From positions 1 to 64,000 of the forward strand of contig JAEPRB010000082.1 in NCBI GenBank assembly GCA_016758965.1: a DNA stretch of 64,000 nt. The letters run 5' to 3'. A model generated the notes under the pieces. That model searched no databases. It was not told the DNA's origin and was given only the letters and a program-made list of their open reading frames with translations. The DNA is from Circinella minor (taxonomy: Eukaryota > Mucoromycota > Mucoromycetes > Mucorales > Lichtheimiaceae). Numbering within the stretch: the stretch's first letter is position 1; every line of letters begins with the position of its first letter. Shown piece after piece: positions 1-11,472 of the stretch. The position numbers and the translations under genes are program-made.

Positions 1-2079
1 CAAGCTAGATGTATACATTCGTTTCTTTTTTTCTTTATATTGTTTTTTTGGTGTTAAATTAGCTTTCTTCCACATCTTATACCCTTTTATGCCACCGGTC
101 ATCATCAATATACTTTAGTATGGCAGAGAGACAAGCACCCATAATTTCTTATGAGCTTAATCTTTGTACATAAGCCCTTTTTTTTATAATAATGAATGCA
201 TTGTGTTTTTAACATTAAGCTTACTCTCAGCATCGTTCTGTAAAAGTGTGTAACATAACAATGTATTTGTATATGATCGGCTCTAAAGGTATGTTACTAT
301 AGTATATACTTTGGCACAAGAGCTTTTTTTATATCCATTTTCAATAATTATTTATTGGCTTTTCTTTTGTTATCGTTATTGACTACAAGTTGTTTTATTA
401 GCTGCATTTTTGTTTCATGCATATCTGTATACCCGTAGTTCGTGTGAATAATTAGTATACGTTTTACTATGAGCTATCTTATAAAAGGTAGGCCAGAGAA
501 GAGTATTAGGTATTTTTATTTAGGTGGTTATATAGATAGTCAATTGTTTATATAAAAGTATACTACTGTATATTATCAAATAAAAAGTTTTTTTTTTGCG
601 AATAATATTTTTGTAATGTATTTCTTTTTTTTTTTGGTTGACTAAAAACAATATGTGAAAAAATAAATAATTGATAAATGTCATGATAGGCGGAAAAACA
701 GATTATTGAAAGGGGGGGGGAATATAGGCTATTGATATCTCAGTCAAGCATACCTGAAATTATCAATTTATAGTTGATATCACAATTGAAATCCCTCATT
801 TTTTTTTCCAGCAAAATGATTCAAGATCCTTACTGCTTCTACTACTGATGCTGCTGCAGCAAATGTTCGGTGATGCAGTGTCGATCAAGTTTCAATTATT
901 TCAAGAATGTTGTTATGCATATTTCTTTTTCTCTTATTCAATTATAATACAAAGAAATTCTCTATTGATATAAGGGTCTTAATAGAGGACTGATCCCGAC
1001 TGAATTGGCACTATTTTAAAAAATTATTTGTTGCACAACGATTATTTATAAAAATAATTACTTCTTCTGTGGCGAAACGACATGGTATTCAGTATATTGA
1101 TATTTCTTACTCAAGTTCGCCTTGAGAAGTGAAGAATTTTATAATCGACTCATGTTTCCCTATCTATTTATAAAAGAGTCCACCATTGCTATTTTTCAAT
1201 CTTGTTAAAAAAGACTGAGCTGATAATCGTTTTAATAATCTTTTCACTTTAAGAGAATAACCTTCCTGTTGTTGTGCTGTTGTAGTATTGGTAGTAAAGT
1301 ATTATTATATCTAAGATGGGTAAAGATAAAGTTGGTACTAACGTATGTAAGATTGTTAGGTCCGTTTGGATTGTATCTTCTAAAATAATATGTATAATAT
1401 ATTCCGCGTAAAAGTCTCAAGGAAAAGAAAGAGAAAATTAAATAAAGAGGTGGATTTTGTAAGCAGCAAAATCAATCGATCAAATACTCGGGAAAAAAGT
1501 TTATTTCAATAAAATAAACTAATTGCTGTATTGCAAGAAAGTGGGGAGACTATCCTATTTATACTCAATATTTGATTATGTATTCTCGTTATCCGGATCC
1601 GATTAAAGGTGAAAACAAAACCAGTTCGGGTAAGGCCAGATCCAATTTCAGGTATTACTTTTACTTTATTGTATTATTAAATCATAGTGTATAACCCTAC
1701 CAACTAAAAATGAGGAATTAAAAAAAATATGCCATTCATTCATATAACATAATATACAATAAATTATATTAGAAAATAACCCAACATAAATGTAATATAA
1801 AATAGAAAACTAAATGTTGTTATTTGTATTTATTTTACAAGAATTGAAAAGAAATAAAATGATTCATGAAATTGAAAGTTAATGTAGGGGTGTTGAAGAG
1901 AAAGAAAGGGAGAAAGAGAGAGAGAGAGAAAGAAAAAGAGTAGACTGATGATTATTTTACAAAGAGGAAGAATTTTTGTTGTTAGGTAAATAGTAATAGA
2001 GTTATCAAAATGTGTTGTTTTTATATCTATACACGAGCTTTTTTTTTTTTTTTGCGATTGTCTTTTACTTTTAATCCAT
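1..2079. other. Intergenic, no supported gene
   Basis: AT-rich DNA with poly-A/T tracts, a poly-G run near 713 and a purine-rich GA stretch near 1905-1940. The 95-codon open frame on the minus strand near its right end is low complexity and probably 3' flanking sequence of the next gene. A TATA-like stretch near 1165 is followed about 150 bp later by a short ATG frame, but nothing continues from it. Confidence 0.5.
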
Positions 2080-3913
2080 TTAAGCAAAAGCGGGGATACC
2101 AGTAATAGCCTTGCCAAGAATTAAAGCATGGATATCATGAGTACCTTCGTAGGTATTAACGGCTTCCAAGTTAGCAGCATGACGGATAATATGATATTCA
2201 TCACTGATACCGTTACCACCCAACATATCACGACAATCACGAGCAATTTGCAAAGCCTTGCCACAAGAGTTACGTTTGATCATAGAGATCATTTCAGGAG
2301 CCAATTCACCAGAATCCTTAAGACGACCCACTTGAAGAGCAGCTTGAAGACCAAGAGCAATTTCAGTATGAGCATCAGCCATCTTCTTTTGGATCAATTG
2401 CTTGCTTGCTAAAGGTTTACCGAATTGCTTACGGTCAAGGGTATACTATAATAGAGAAATACACACACACACATATATATATATATAATGAGTTACGCTG
2501 CTTCTAAAAAAAACGATTCTCATTTCTATGCGTGTGTAACACAAATCGAAACGTTGTCAAAAAAATATACTTACTTGGCGAGCAACATCCAAACAAGCTT
2601 CTGCGGCACCAAGAGCACCCCAAGCGATACCGAAACGAGCATTGTTCAAACAACCAAATGGACCCTTAAGACCCTTCACGGCAGGTAATAAGTTTTCAGC
2701 AGGAACTTCAACATTATCCATCATGATCATACCAGTGATGGAAGCACGGAGAGAGAACTTACCCTTGATAGCGGGAGCTTCCAAACCCTTCATGCCCTAT
2801 TAAAATATAAACAAAAAGATACATATATAGAGTCAATTATTTTTTCCTCGGCTCCTTTTTCTCTATAGTCAATTCTATTCCCAAGTATCCTGCTTTTTTT
2901 TTTTTTTTTTTTTTATAAAAAATCTTCTTTACCTTTTCCAAAACGAAACCTTGGATGGCACCACCTTCATCCAAGTTCTTGGCCCAAATGACAAAGACAT
3001 CAGCAATAGGAGAGTTAGTAATCCAAGTCTTGCTACCATTCAAAACATAATGACCATTGACCTTCTTGGCAGTGGTTTCCATACCGGCGGGATCAGAACC
3101 ATGGTTAGGCTCAGTCAAACCTATAGAGTAATAGTGATAAAATATATAATTTGTCATTATTATGTATTAAAATTTCAAATATGAATTTCACTATGATAAT
3201 TATAATTAACTTACCGAAAGCACCAACAATTTCACCCTTGGCTATAATATTTTAAAAAGAAAGGAAAATTATAAATATATTCAGTCTTCTTTTTTCATAT
3301 ATCATATATATAAAAAAATAAAAATAATTATCATATTATTCCTCTCCACTCCATTCATTTATTAAACCAAAAACTTACCAAGTCTAGGCAAAAACTTTTC
3401 TTTGATAGCATCTGTACCATAGGCATTGATGGGATGCATAACCAATGAAGATTGAACAGACATAGCAGAACGATAACCAGAGTCAACACTGTTATTATTC
3501 ACAATTAAATTATTTAGTTTATCATATATATAAACATTTCTCGTGTATTGCCTTTTGTTCCCTAGTTTTTTTTTTTAATAATTACCGTTCAACTTCACGT
3601 GCAGTCAAACCATAAGCAACAGATGAGACACCAGCACAACCGTAACCATCGATGGTAGAACCAAGGAAACCAAGTTCACCCATTTCAGACATGATATCAC
3701 GGTCAAAAACTAATTAATTAATGTTAATATTATACTATAAATATTATGAATTTGAACTTTTTATTTAATAAATAAATTTTATACTATTTACCTTCGTGAC
3801 GGTAACCTTCAGTGACACGAGGCAAAAGCTTTTCTTGACAGTAATCGCGAGCAGCATCTCTATAGAAACTCATTACGTTAACAAACTAATGTATATATTT
3901 TGAATAAACACAT

Positions 3914-3945
<32 letters not shown>

Positions 3946-4166
3946 TGTTCTAACTTATAATAACCTCCTTTGTCCTTTCTTCATTTTCAAATTTAGAACT
4001 TTAAACTTTACCTAACCATTTTTTCTTCATCGGTCAACAACTTGTCAAGGTTTAAGGGATCTTCCCAGTTATATTTGGCAAAAGTACTTCCAGCGCGAGC
4101 ACCGATAGTACGCTTAGCAGCAAAGGCAGTAGAGGACAAAGGACGAGCAATACGATTAGCAAACAT
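2080..4166 (-). CDS. Glutaryl-CoA dehydrogenase, mitochondrial
   Basis: Flavin-dependent acyl-CoA dehydrogenase that converts glutaryl-CoA to crotonyl-CoA and CO2 in lysine and tryptophan breakdown. Eight exons on the minus strand: 4166-4012, 3859-3792, 3709-3586, 3488-3379, 3241-3215, 3120-2933, 2796-2575, 2445-2080. They encode 419 residues, close to family size. The N-terminus is basic and Ser/Thr/Ala-rich without acidic residues, as expected of a mitochondrial targeting peptide. Recognisable blocks in order are [87 protein letters not shown] and the C-terminal [14 protein letters not shown] with the catalytic Glu. These match glutaryl-CoA dehydrogenases better than other acyl-CoA dehydrogenases. 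One exon is only 27 nt. Confidence 0.93.
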
Positions 4167-5386
4167 TATAAATATTAAACAAAAGTAATAAAAAAAAGGT
4201 AAAAGATAAAAAAAAAAACTTCTTTCTGACAAGCTTTTTATACAAAAAAATCGGATTTTCCCGGACTTTTTTACTTTTTTGAAGCAAAAAAAGAAGAAAA
4301 CCCCACACTTTTTAATGTTTCCCACCCCTTTCCATATTTGATTCAGGTTCTGTGAAAGAGTGTGAGAATAAATTACTATACTACCTAAATGTAAGTTACC
4401 ATATAATCAAAATACATTTATATAATTCAAAAATATTTCCACGGTCATCAACTCAATTATATATTAGTACGAGTAATATTATATTCCTTTCCATTAAACA
4501 TATCTTTTTAAAAGTATAAGTATTGCATAAAATATTAATGTTTTTTTTAGACGGAAATATATTTACGCTTGTTGGTTGTGAATAATAAAGTTATATTGGT
4601 TTAATGACCGATGAATCTATCGTTAACATGTATGATGATTGGCTGATTCCCTTTTATGTTCAAAGTTATTTAATTATTCGGACCAAAACTACAAGTCCCA
4701 GGAAAAATATCCAACCGAACTTCTCTCTCTAATATAGATATACTACTTTACATTGTCAATTTCGGTGTATGTTGAGCTTTTAGTGTCCCGTCGGACCAAG
4801 TCTCAGGGAAAACGTCCAACCGAATCTTTTATTTTTGGTTCGGCATGGTATCATATGAAAGAGAAAGAAAAGGGTGATCATATTTGCGGATTTGTTAGAT
4901 AGACTTTTTTTCACTTGTGTTCCCTTAGATCAGATTATACAATCTGAAGAGTATTTTCCTCTTCTTTTAGTTTTCGGTTATAAGTGTAATTACGTATTGT
5001 GATACTTAGTTTTTTATTTTATTTTACGGGCATTATAATTATAACGATATTGAAATAAATCAGGACACTTATTTTTGTACACAAATATGTTCCCACACCA
5101 GGTCACAACATTCATGCTATTTTTAATCCGTTGTTGACAATTCCGTTTCATAATTTTTATACAACCCATTAAGCAAAAGATTTACAAACTATTTAAAATA
5201 ATAGAAAGAAAAAAAAGACAAAAAGAGAAGGATTGTATTTTATTGAAGAGGAAGGAAGGGGGTATACATAAATATATCTACAAAGTGAGAGAGTATATGC
5301 AAATATATATATAATTTTTTTTTGTTATATATATTATCTTTTATTCTTTTTTAGACGTAAACATATATTTTTGTTCTTCATCCTTT
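4167..5386. other. Intergenic: dehydrogenase promoter side and kinase 3' side
   Basis: Contains the 5' flank of the glutaryl-CoA dehydrogenase gene and the 3' flank of the kinase gene. The only structured element seen is a pair of similar 35-43 bp motifs at 4678-4720 and 4791-4825, listed separately. The rest is AT-rich with poly-A runs. Confidence 0.5.
4678..4825. repeat. Two direct copies of a short motif
   Basis: TCGGACCAA is followed by a variable stretch, then CAGGGAAAA or CAGGAAAAA, and then TCCAACCGAA. One copy is at 4678-4720 and one at 4791-4825, starts 113 bp apart in the same orientation. The second copy is shorter by about 8 bp. Their function is unknown; they could be a paired protein-binding site or a decayed short tandem duplication. 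Confidence 0.45.
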
Positions 5387-8013
5387 TTACCAGTGTTGTT
5401 TTCGTCTACCACGTTGATGTGGATTTTGTCGATGAGATAGTTTTTTTGTCCAACCATCTTGTCCTGTAGTTGATACCCATTCATTATTGTTATTATTATT
5501 ATCCTGTTGTTGATATTGATGAAGGTTATTCCACCCAGATGGTTCTGTAGTAATATTTGTATTTGTAGTTCCAGATCTTGAAACAGGTTGTTGTTGTCGT
5601 CGTGATGAAGAAGAGTTTATTCCAGATGGTTGATTTTTTCCACTGTGATTTGCAGCCCATGTATTCCATTGGTTCGTCCCAACGGCTGTATCATTGGTAT
5701 GTTTTTTATCATTATGATGATTTATATTACAGGTGTTAGATGATTTATTGTTAGATAGTGATGATCTTGCATTATTTGAATATGGTTGTTGTTGTTGTTG
5801 TTGTTGTTGAATTGGTGGGTTTTTTTGCATCGATTCCCAAGTTGATTGAGGTTCCAATGTTACTCCCCATCCATTTTTCTCATTACAGATACTGTTATCC
5901 AGTTGTGGTGGCCGTTTGGTAGACCCCCATGTGTTGGATGTTGTATCAGCTGTTGTTGTTGTTGCCCAACTATTCGTATCAGTAGCTTCATTTCCCCATC
6001 CGTTATTATTATTATTTGGCGTATTATCGGGTTGAGAAAAAGTTTGATTTGTTGAGCCCCAGGTATTATTAGATGGTGTAATGTTGGTATTCGCTGTCAT
6101 CGTCGTCGCCCAACTATGAGTCGTATTTGTAGGCTCATTACCCCATCTATCTGGTTTATTACATGTAGTTCCCATCGACTCGCCCTTATTAGTCTCTTGA
6201 GATGATGGCATACAATCCCATCCTGTTCCACTATCCGTTCTTATTACTGAACTTGGCCAGCCACTCTCATTCGTTGCTAATTTTGTCACTATGGGTTCGT
6301 CTTTGGAGGGTCCCCATGAAGCATTTGGGTTATCTTCACCCCAAGATATATTATTGGCTTGTTTATCACCATCGTTTTGTTCCCAATCAATTTCAGGTTC
6401 CCATGGTTCTTCGTCATGTTTATAAGTATACCATCCGACTTTCTTTGAATCCAATCCCCAATTATTATTCTTTGATTTTACCGATTCATTAGATCCATTT
6501 TCTTCAAGTGGTGATTCCTTTATTGTTGTTTTTTTCATTGTACTTTGTTTTCCTCCTTGTCGTCCTAAATCTCCTTTTTGGTGTTGATCTACAAAGTAAA
6601 GTGTCATATCTGCTGCCAGTCGATGAGGTTGTCGAGGTTCTGCATTCGCTCCCTTTTCAAAGGGTGATCGTGTTGGTTTGGAATATTTACCACTTGGTAA
6701 TGAACCTCGTAAAAATTGTTTCAATAATTCATAATTAGGATCTTCTGCAAACTTTAATTTTCGGGTATAATCAATAAATTTCACCAAGCCTTCAGGATAT
6801 CCATCCAATAATTCGGGCATATAAGCATCCGTTTTCATGACACGCATACGATCCCATCCAGCAGCTGAATTTCTGGCTTGAATTCCAGTCCAAGGTAAAG
6901 TACCAAGTACCAAATCAAGTAAGATATAAGCAATTCCTTCAAGATCATCTCTTCGTGCATGCATTCGACCTCGATGAACATTAATAGATGCATAACGTGC
7001 TGTACCAATTTTGTTACGTCTTTTAGGTTTTGCTTCAGGTAATGGTTTATCTGTCTCAGTATCACGCCAAAATGTAGCTAATCCAAAATCGATAATATAT
7101 AATTTGATATTATCCTGACCCCATCGATCAAAGACCGTTCGTGCATTATTCATTTCATATTCATAATGTTGTTCGTTTGGATTGAGTTTAACCATTTTGA
7201 TTTCAGGTACTTTACATTCTTTGGCGAATAAAAAATTGTCAGGTTTAATATCTCGAAATACGAGACCTTGGCAATGAACGTGTTGAATAATATCGACCTA
7301 ATATAGAAAGTTAGATACCAACCCCCCCAAACTTTTTTTGTCAGTAACAAGAATCTTTTTTCACTCTCTCTCTCAAATCTAAAAATTAAATGAGAAGTTA
7401 TTTCTTACCATTTGACAAATTAATTCAATGATAATATCAAATGGCATTGGAGTCATGGATTGTCGGATATCTTTTAAACTAGGGCCCAATAAATCAAGTA
7501 CAATACAATTAAATTCATCAAATTCACCATACCAATGACATTGAGGTATACCAGCTAACAAGAAAAAGAAATATATCACATTCATTTTTTAGTTTCATTT
7601 TAATTTCGAAATTAAAATATATATATATAACATGGTAAACCTTGATAACTTACGTCCATGACCTAAAAGTTGATAATATTCGCTTTCACGTTTTAATTGT
7701 GGATGACGCATTGATTTTCGCTCTCGTTTAATCGCATAAATTTTACCATCTTTTAAATCTTGGCCTAAAACATTTGTTTAGTTACACATACATAAACACA
7801 CATACATAAATACATATATTCAAGAAAAAGGGTACAGGTTAAAAAAAATACAAAAGTTTACTAAATACCTTCAAATACTTCGCCAAATGAACCTTCACCA
7901 ATTTTACCCAAAACCTTCCAACGTTCATTAATAATAACATTACGACTTGATTCACTAAGATCTGAACAATTAGATCTTATTGAAGAGTTACTATTTCCGA
8001 AACGATCGGTCAT
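5387..8013 (-). CDS. Casein kinase 1-type protein kinase with a GW/WG-rich C-terminal tail
   Basis: Four exons (8013-7869, 7764-7654, 7554-7409, 7297-5387) encode 770 residues. The kinase domain spans about 30-335, with glycine loop GEGSFGEV at 39-46, ATP lysine K61 in AIK, catalytic loop FRDIKPDNFLF at 148-158, DFG at 204-206 and the CK1-type RYASIN motif near 235-240 in place of APE. Two oddities lie in the domain: the usual HRD histidine is Phe (F148), and roughly 30 extra residues separate the catalytic loop from DFG. After a basic linker, residues about 414-770 are low complexity (N, T, S, Q) with 22 tryptophans. Thirteen of these are in GW or WG pairs, which resembles Argonaute-hook regions. 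A segment of the type WGNE..SWATT..NTWGST occurs twice (about 519-551 and 568-595). CK1 family membership is clear; a role of the tail in RNA silencing is inference. Confidence 0.88.
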
Positions 8014-9194
8014 TATTTTATTTTTTTTCAAGAGGGGTATAAAATGTTGTTTACTGTTGTTAAATAAAAGAAAAAAAAAAGGTGGTATAGATCAAACTAA
8101 AAAAAAAAAAAAAAAAAGATATATACAAAAAGTTATTTGTAATGAAACTCAAGTTATGTTTTTTTTAATGTTTTAAATGATTGTATATATGAAGAAAAAA
8201 TATTGAAGGTAATCAATAGAGAAGAGGAAAAGGGTAGGAGACAGAGATTTAGTAAATCCCCCAAAAAAAAGTCTTTAAAAGGGGAGGGAAAGAAGGTTAT
8301 AAAATAAAAATAAAAATTAATGAGTTTAAATAGGTTGCATAGTTTCTTTCCCCCGGTTCATGTTAATCATAATTCTACTTCCAAAGCTCAATAATTCATT
8401 TGTATCTCTATATATTTTATTCTTTATTAACATAATTTGTTTAGTTACAATAAAGAAAATATCATTAGTACGTATTTATAAAACAAATTTTGTTGAAAGA
8501 GAAAATTTGGTTACAATTATGTAACAATAAAATCTTGTATTATTGTTATGACAACACACCCATCTCAGATAAACATGTTTTTTTTTTTTTTTACTTCTTC
8601 AACAAGTATAATATCTATAGTATAATTTAATTCTATTAACAAACTTATATGTGATGTTTTTTTTCAACATCTTCGCGTTTTTTTATTAGTGTCGTTGTCC
8701 TCACTTATCAATACGTATCGAATTTCTGAGTCGATAAATAATATTAGAATAATTAAAAGAATCGATATATATTCCACGAATCGATATGATTCTGTACGTA
8801 CGAATTAAGATAGAAACATAATTTTCAAAAATCTTCCAAGGAAGAGTAATATTCAGAACATATAGTAAATAGCTAATTATTTGAGAATAACCATTTATTT
8901 CAGTTTCACGCTAAGCTTGAATAAGATGAGTATCTTCCTAACCTTCTCAATTTGAACTAATTCTTTGATACAATTTTTTTTGAATGTAATACATAGTCCA
9001 ATAATGCCTGTACCCCCATACTGTCATTGATTAGCATATATTGAATGTACTATTTGTGTATCTGTGTATGTGTACATTATTTATAATTATATACGTTTAA
9101 ATTAATTTATTTAACGTATCACAACGATCGCGGCGTCCTTGGCGAACATATTTCCTCGAAATCCCATACTTCGTACTTATTATTGGCCATGAAC
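8014..9194. other. Intergenic containing the left arm of a long inverted repeat
   Basis: The 5' flank of the kinase gene (8014-8349) has several poly-A runs. It is followed by a repeat arm at 8350-8775, described separately, and then by AT-rich DNA with no open frame of note up to the decayed coding relics that start near 9195. Confidence 0.5.
8350..8775 (+). repeat. Dispersed repeat, left arm (inverted partner at 25331-25738)
   Basis: About 426 bp that match, in inverted orientation, the segment 25331-25738. Matching blocks include TTCCAAAGCTCAATAATTC with the following 40 bp, TATGACAACACAC, and a closing block of about 185 bp (8590-8775) in which I see only about two mismatches. Between these are indel-containing stretches. 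Similarity stops abruptly at both ends. No open reading frame or clear terminal inverted repeat is visible inside. Confidence 0.8.
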
Positions 9195-10095
9195 ATTGAT
9201 TGGCAAAGTAGTTACACTATTTGAACTATTTGATAGACCACATAAATGAACCCAATAAACAAAGCTCCACCAATCACACGCATTGTAGACCGGCGTATAG
9301 CTTCAGAAATATTTCCTTTGATGATCAATGCAAAAGAGGTATGCTGTTCATTGTCATTTTGCTGCTGGTCTAACGGCAAATCCAATTCATTGACAATGTT
9401 GGTGCGGATTTTGTGTGGAGATGGGTATGGATGGTTATTGATAATGAAGGAAATTATGATGGCTTCTGTTGTACGTATTATCAGCTTGTTGGAAAATTAA
9501 CTTTTGGTCTCCATATAAAATTCCAGGAACATGTATGAGGGATTGTTGTTCCACCAACATGGAAGAATTTATTTCTTGGTAATGGCTAAACGCCTCTAAG
9601 CAGAATCCATACTGGATAAGATATCCTATACATTCCCAATGGTTACTAGCTTTGTTGTCGCAATAAGCATACATATACTGATATCTAGTAACCTCCAGGT
9701 TCCATCTGATATAGATGTTGCTGACCACGAAATTGGATATGCATAGTAGTCATATATTTACTTGATGAACCAAATAGATATACTAAATGGATCTAGCTCC
9801 ATCACTCATCTAATTCAAAGCATTGAACTCCTTCGAATATGTTTCCTTTAATCATCTTGTTGTTGTTGATGGTTTAATAATAAATCCCATTTATTGATAA
9901 TTGGTATACTAATTTTATGTGGCGTTGAAAGTAGACAATGGTGGGTTGTTGATCATTTTCCAAAGTTGTTACTGTTGTTGTACAAAGTATTAATAATAAC
10001 TCGTAATTGATAAGCTAATAATTGGAATGCTTCTACTGATGTACGTAGACTATTTGTTTTTGGTGCTTTCTATAAAGTCACTCAATGTTTGAAAG
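9195..10095 (-). pseudogene. Decayed, tandemly duplicated coding relics of unknown family
   Basis: On the minus strand the part at about 9213-9490 reads as a plausible C-terminus ending in a hydrophobic segment (IGGALFIGFIYVVYQIV) and a stop. A second, more broken version at about 9765-10090 aligns with it: both contain TPHKI/SPHKI followed by a Gln-rich stretch and then (E)AIRRSTM versus HIRRSSM. The second copy has in-frame stops and at least one frameshift. The 97-codon open frame between them (9435-9728) does not look like any family I know. I cannot name the ancestral gene; it may have been a single-span membrane protein. Confidence 0.45.
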
Positions 10096-10609
10096 TTCCT
10101 TCAAAATATTAATCTATATACTATAAACATATTATAAGATAATAATTAGATTTGTGATAGTATTATTAAAAAAATAGTTTATAATTTTTTTTTATATTAT
10201 ATTTACGTACGTACGTACGTATTTGTAAAAATATGTCCAAAAGTCTGAATGATTTACTGGACCTTGTAAATTATTGATGATATATTGAATATTTGTGTGT
10301 ATGTGTTGTATAGAAATCATATCTATTCACTTCGTCTAGATAATTGCATAACTAGAATACTCATCTTATTTTCATTTCTATTGTCAAGTCCATTCACGAG
10401 TTATAAATACGAACATAAATAATTATAAAATTTTAATTTTAATATATTTAATATATGTACAAGCTTAAAATTCAAACTATTATTTTTTGTTTTTTTTTAA
10501 CATCATAAAAAGTGTATATGTATGTAAATAATAATAAATTTGTTATACTGTTATAAAAAAGAAAAAAAAGAAAAAAAAATTGTCTAAAAAAAATTGAAAT
10601 TTTTTTTGC
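10096..10609. other. Intergenic
   Basis: AT-rich 3' flank of the methionine aminopeptidase gene. It contains an ACGT tetranucleotide microsatellite at about 10204-10221 and A-rich tracts near 10560-10600. No gene seen. Confidence 0.5.
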
Positions 10610-11434
10610 TTAGGTCAAAATTTCTACACCTTCTTCAGTAACAAGTAAGGTATGTTCGAATTGAGCCGATCGTTTACCATCAGCAGTAGCTGCAGACCAT
10701 TGATCAGGCCTAGTAATAAATAAAAATAAATAAATATGAATTGTTATTTTTACATCTTTTGAATAAAAAACTATCCATTTTTTTTCGCCTTTTACATACC
10801 AAAGTTCATCTCTCCATGTGCCTTCGCAAATCATTGGTTCGATAGTAAATACATGGCCAGGTTTACAAACACCAATGGCCTTGTTATCTAATTTATATAT
10901 ATATATATATCAGTAAGCAAAATAAAATAATCACAATACTTTGTACTTCTTTTTTCATTCCCCACACCCCTCAAATATATATATATATATATATATATAT
11001 AATAAAAAAAGAAACTTACTGGCATAATGTGGAACGTTAGGAGCACAATGGAATAATTGATTAATACCATGACCACAGAAGGTACGAACAACCGAGAAAC
11101 CATTAGCAGTAGCATGAGCTTCAATAATCTTGCCAAATTCACGATATTTCATACCAGGTTTAACAGCAGCAATAGCTTTTTCCAAACATTCACGTGCATT
11201 GGTAACTAATTTTTGTCCTTTTTCATCCACTTTACCAACAAGATAAGTAGCATTAAGATCACCATGGAAACCACCCAAATAACAAGTGACATCAATGTTA
11301 ACAATATCACCTTCTTGTAATGGACGTTGATCAGGAATACCGTGACAAATAACTTGAAATAAAATAAAATAAAATAAACCAAAGTTTTTAAATATTATTA
11401 ATATAAAATTATTTCTTCTTTTATCCACACACAG

Positions 11435-11472
<38 letters not shown>

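Noticed and set aside
1316..1350. ATGGGTAAAGATAAAGTTGG followed by GTATGTAAG, after a TATA-like box, resembling the first exon of translation elongation factor 1-alpha
   Set aside because: Only about ten residues match loosely (MGKDK) and no continuation exists downstream; too short to call.
2128..2688. Plus-strand open frames of 94 and 66 codons
   Set aside because: Antisense to well-supported exons of the glutaryl-CoA dehydrogenase gene.
5846..6738. Plus-strand open frames of 69-96 codons
   Set aside because: Antisense shadows of the kinase tail; their hydrophobic composition arises from the complementary low-complexity sequence.
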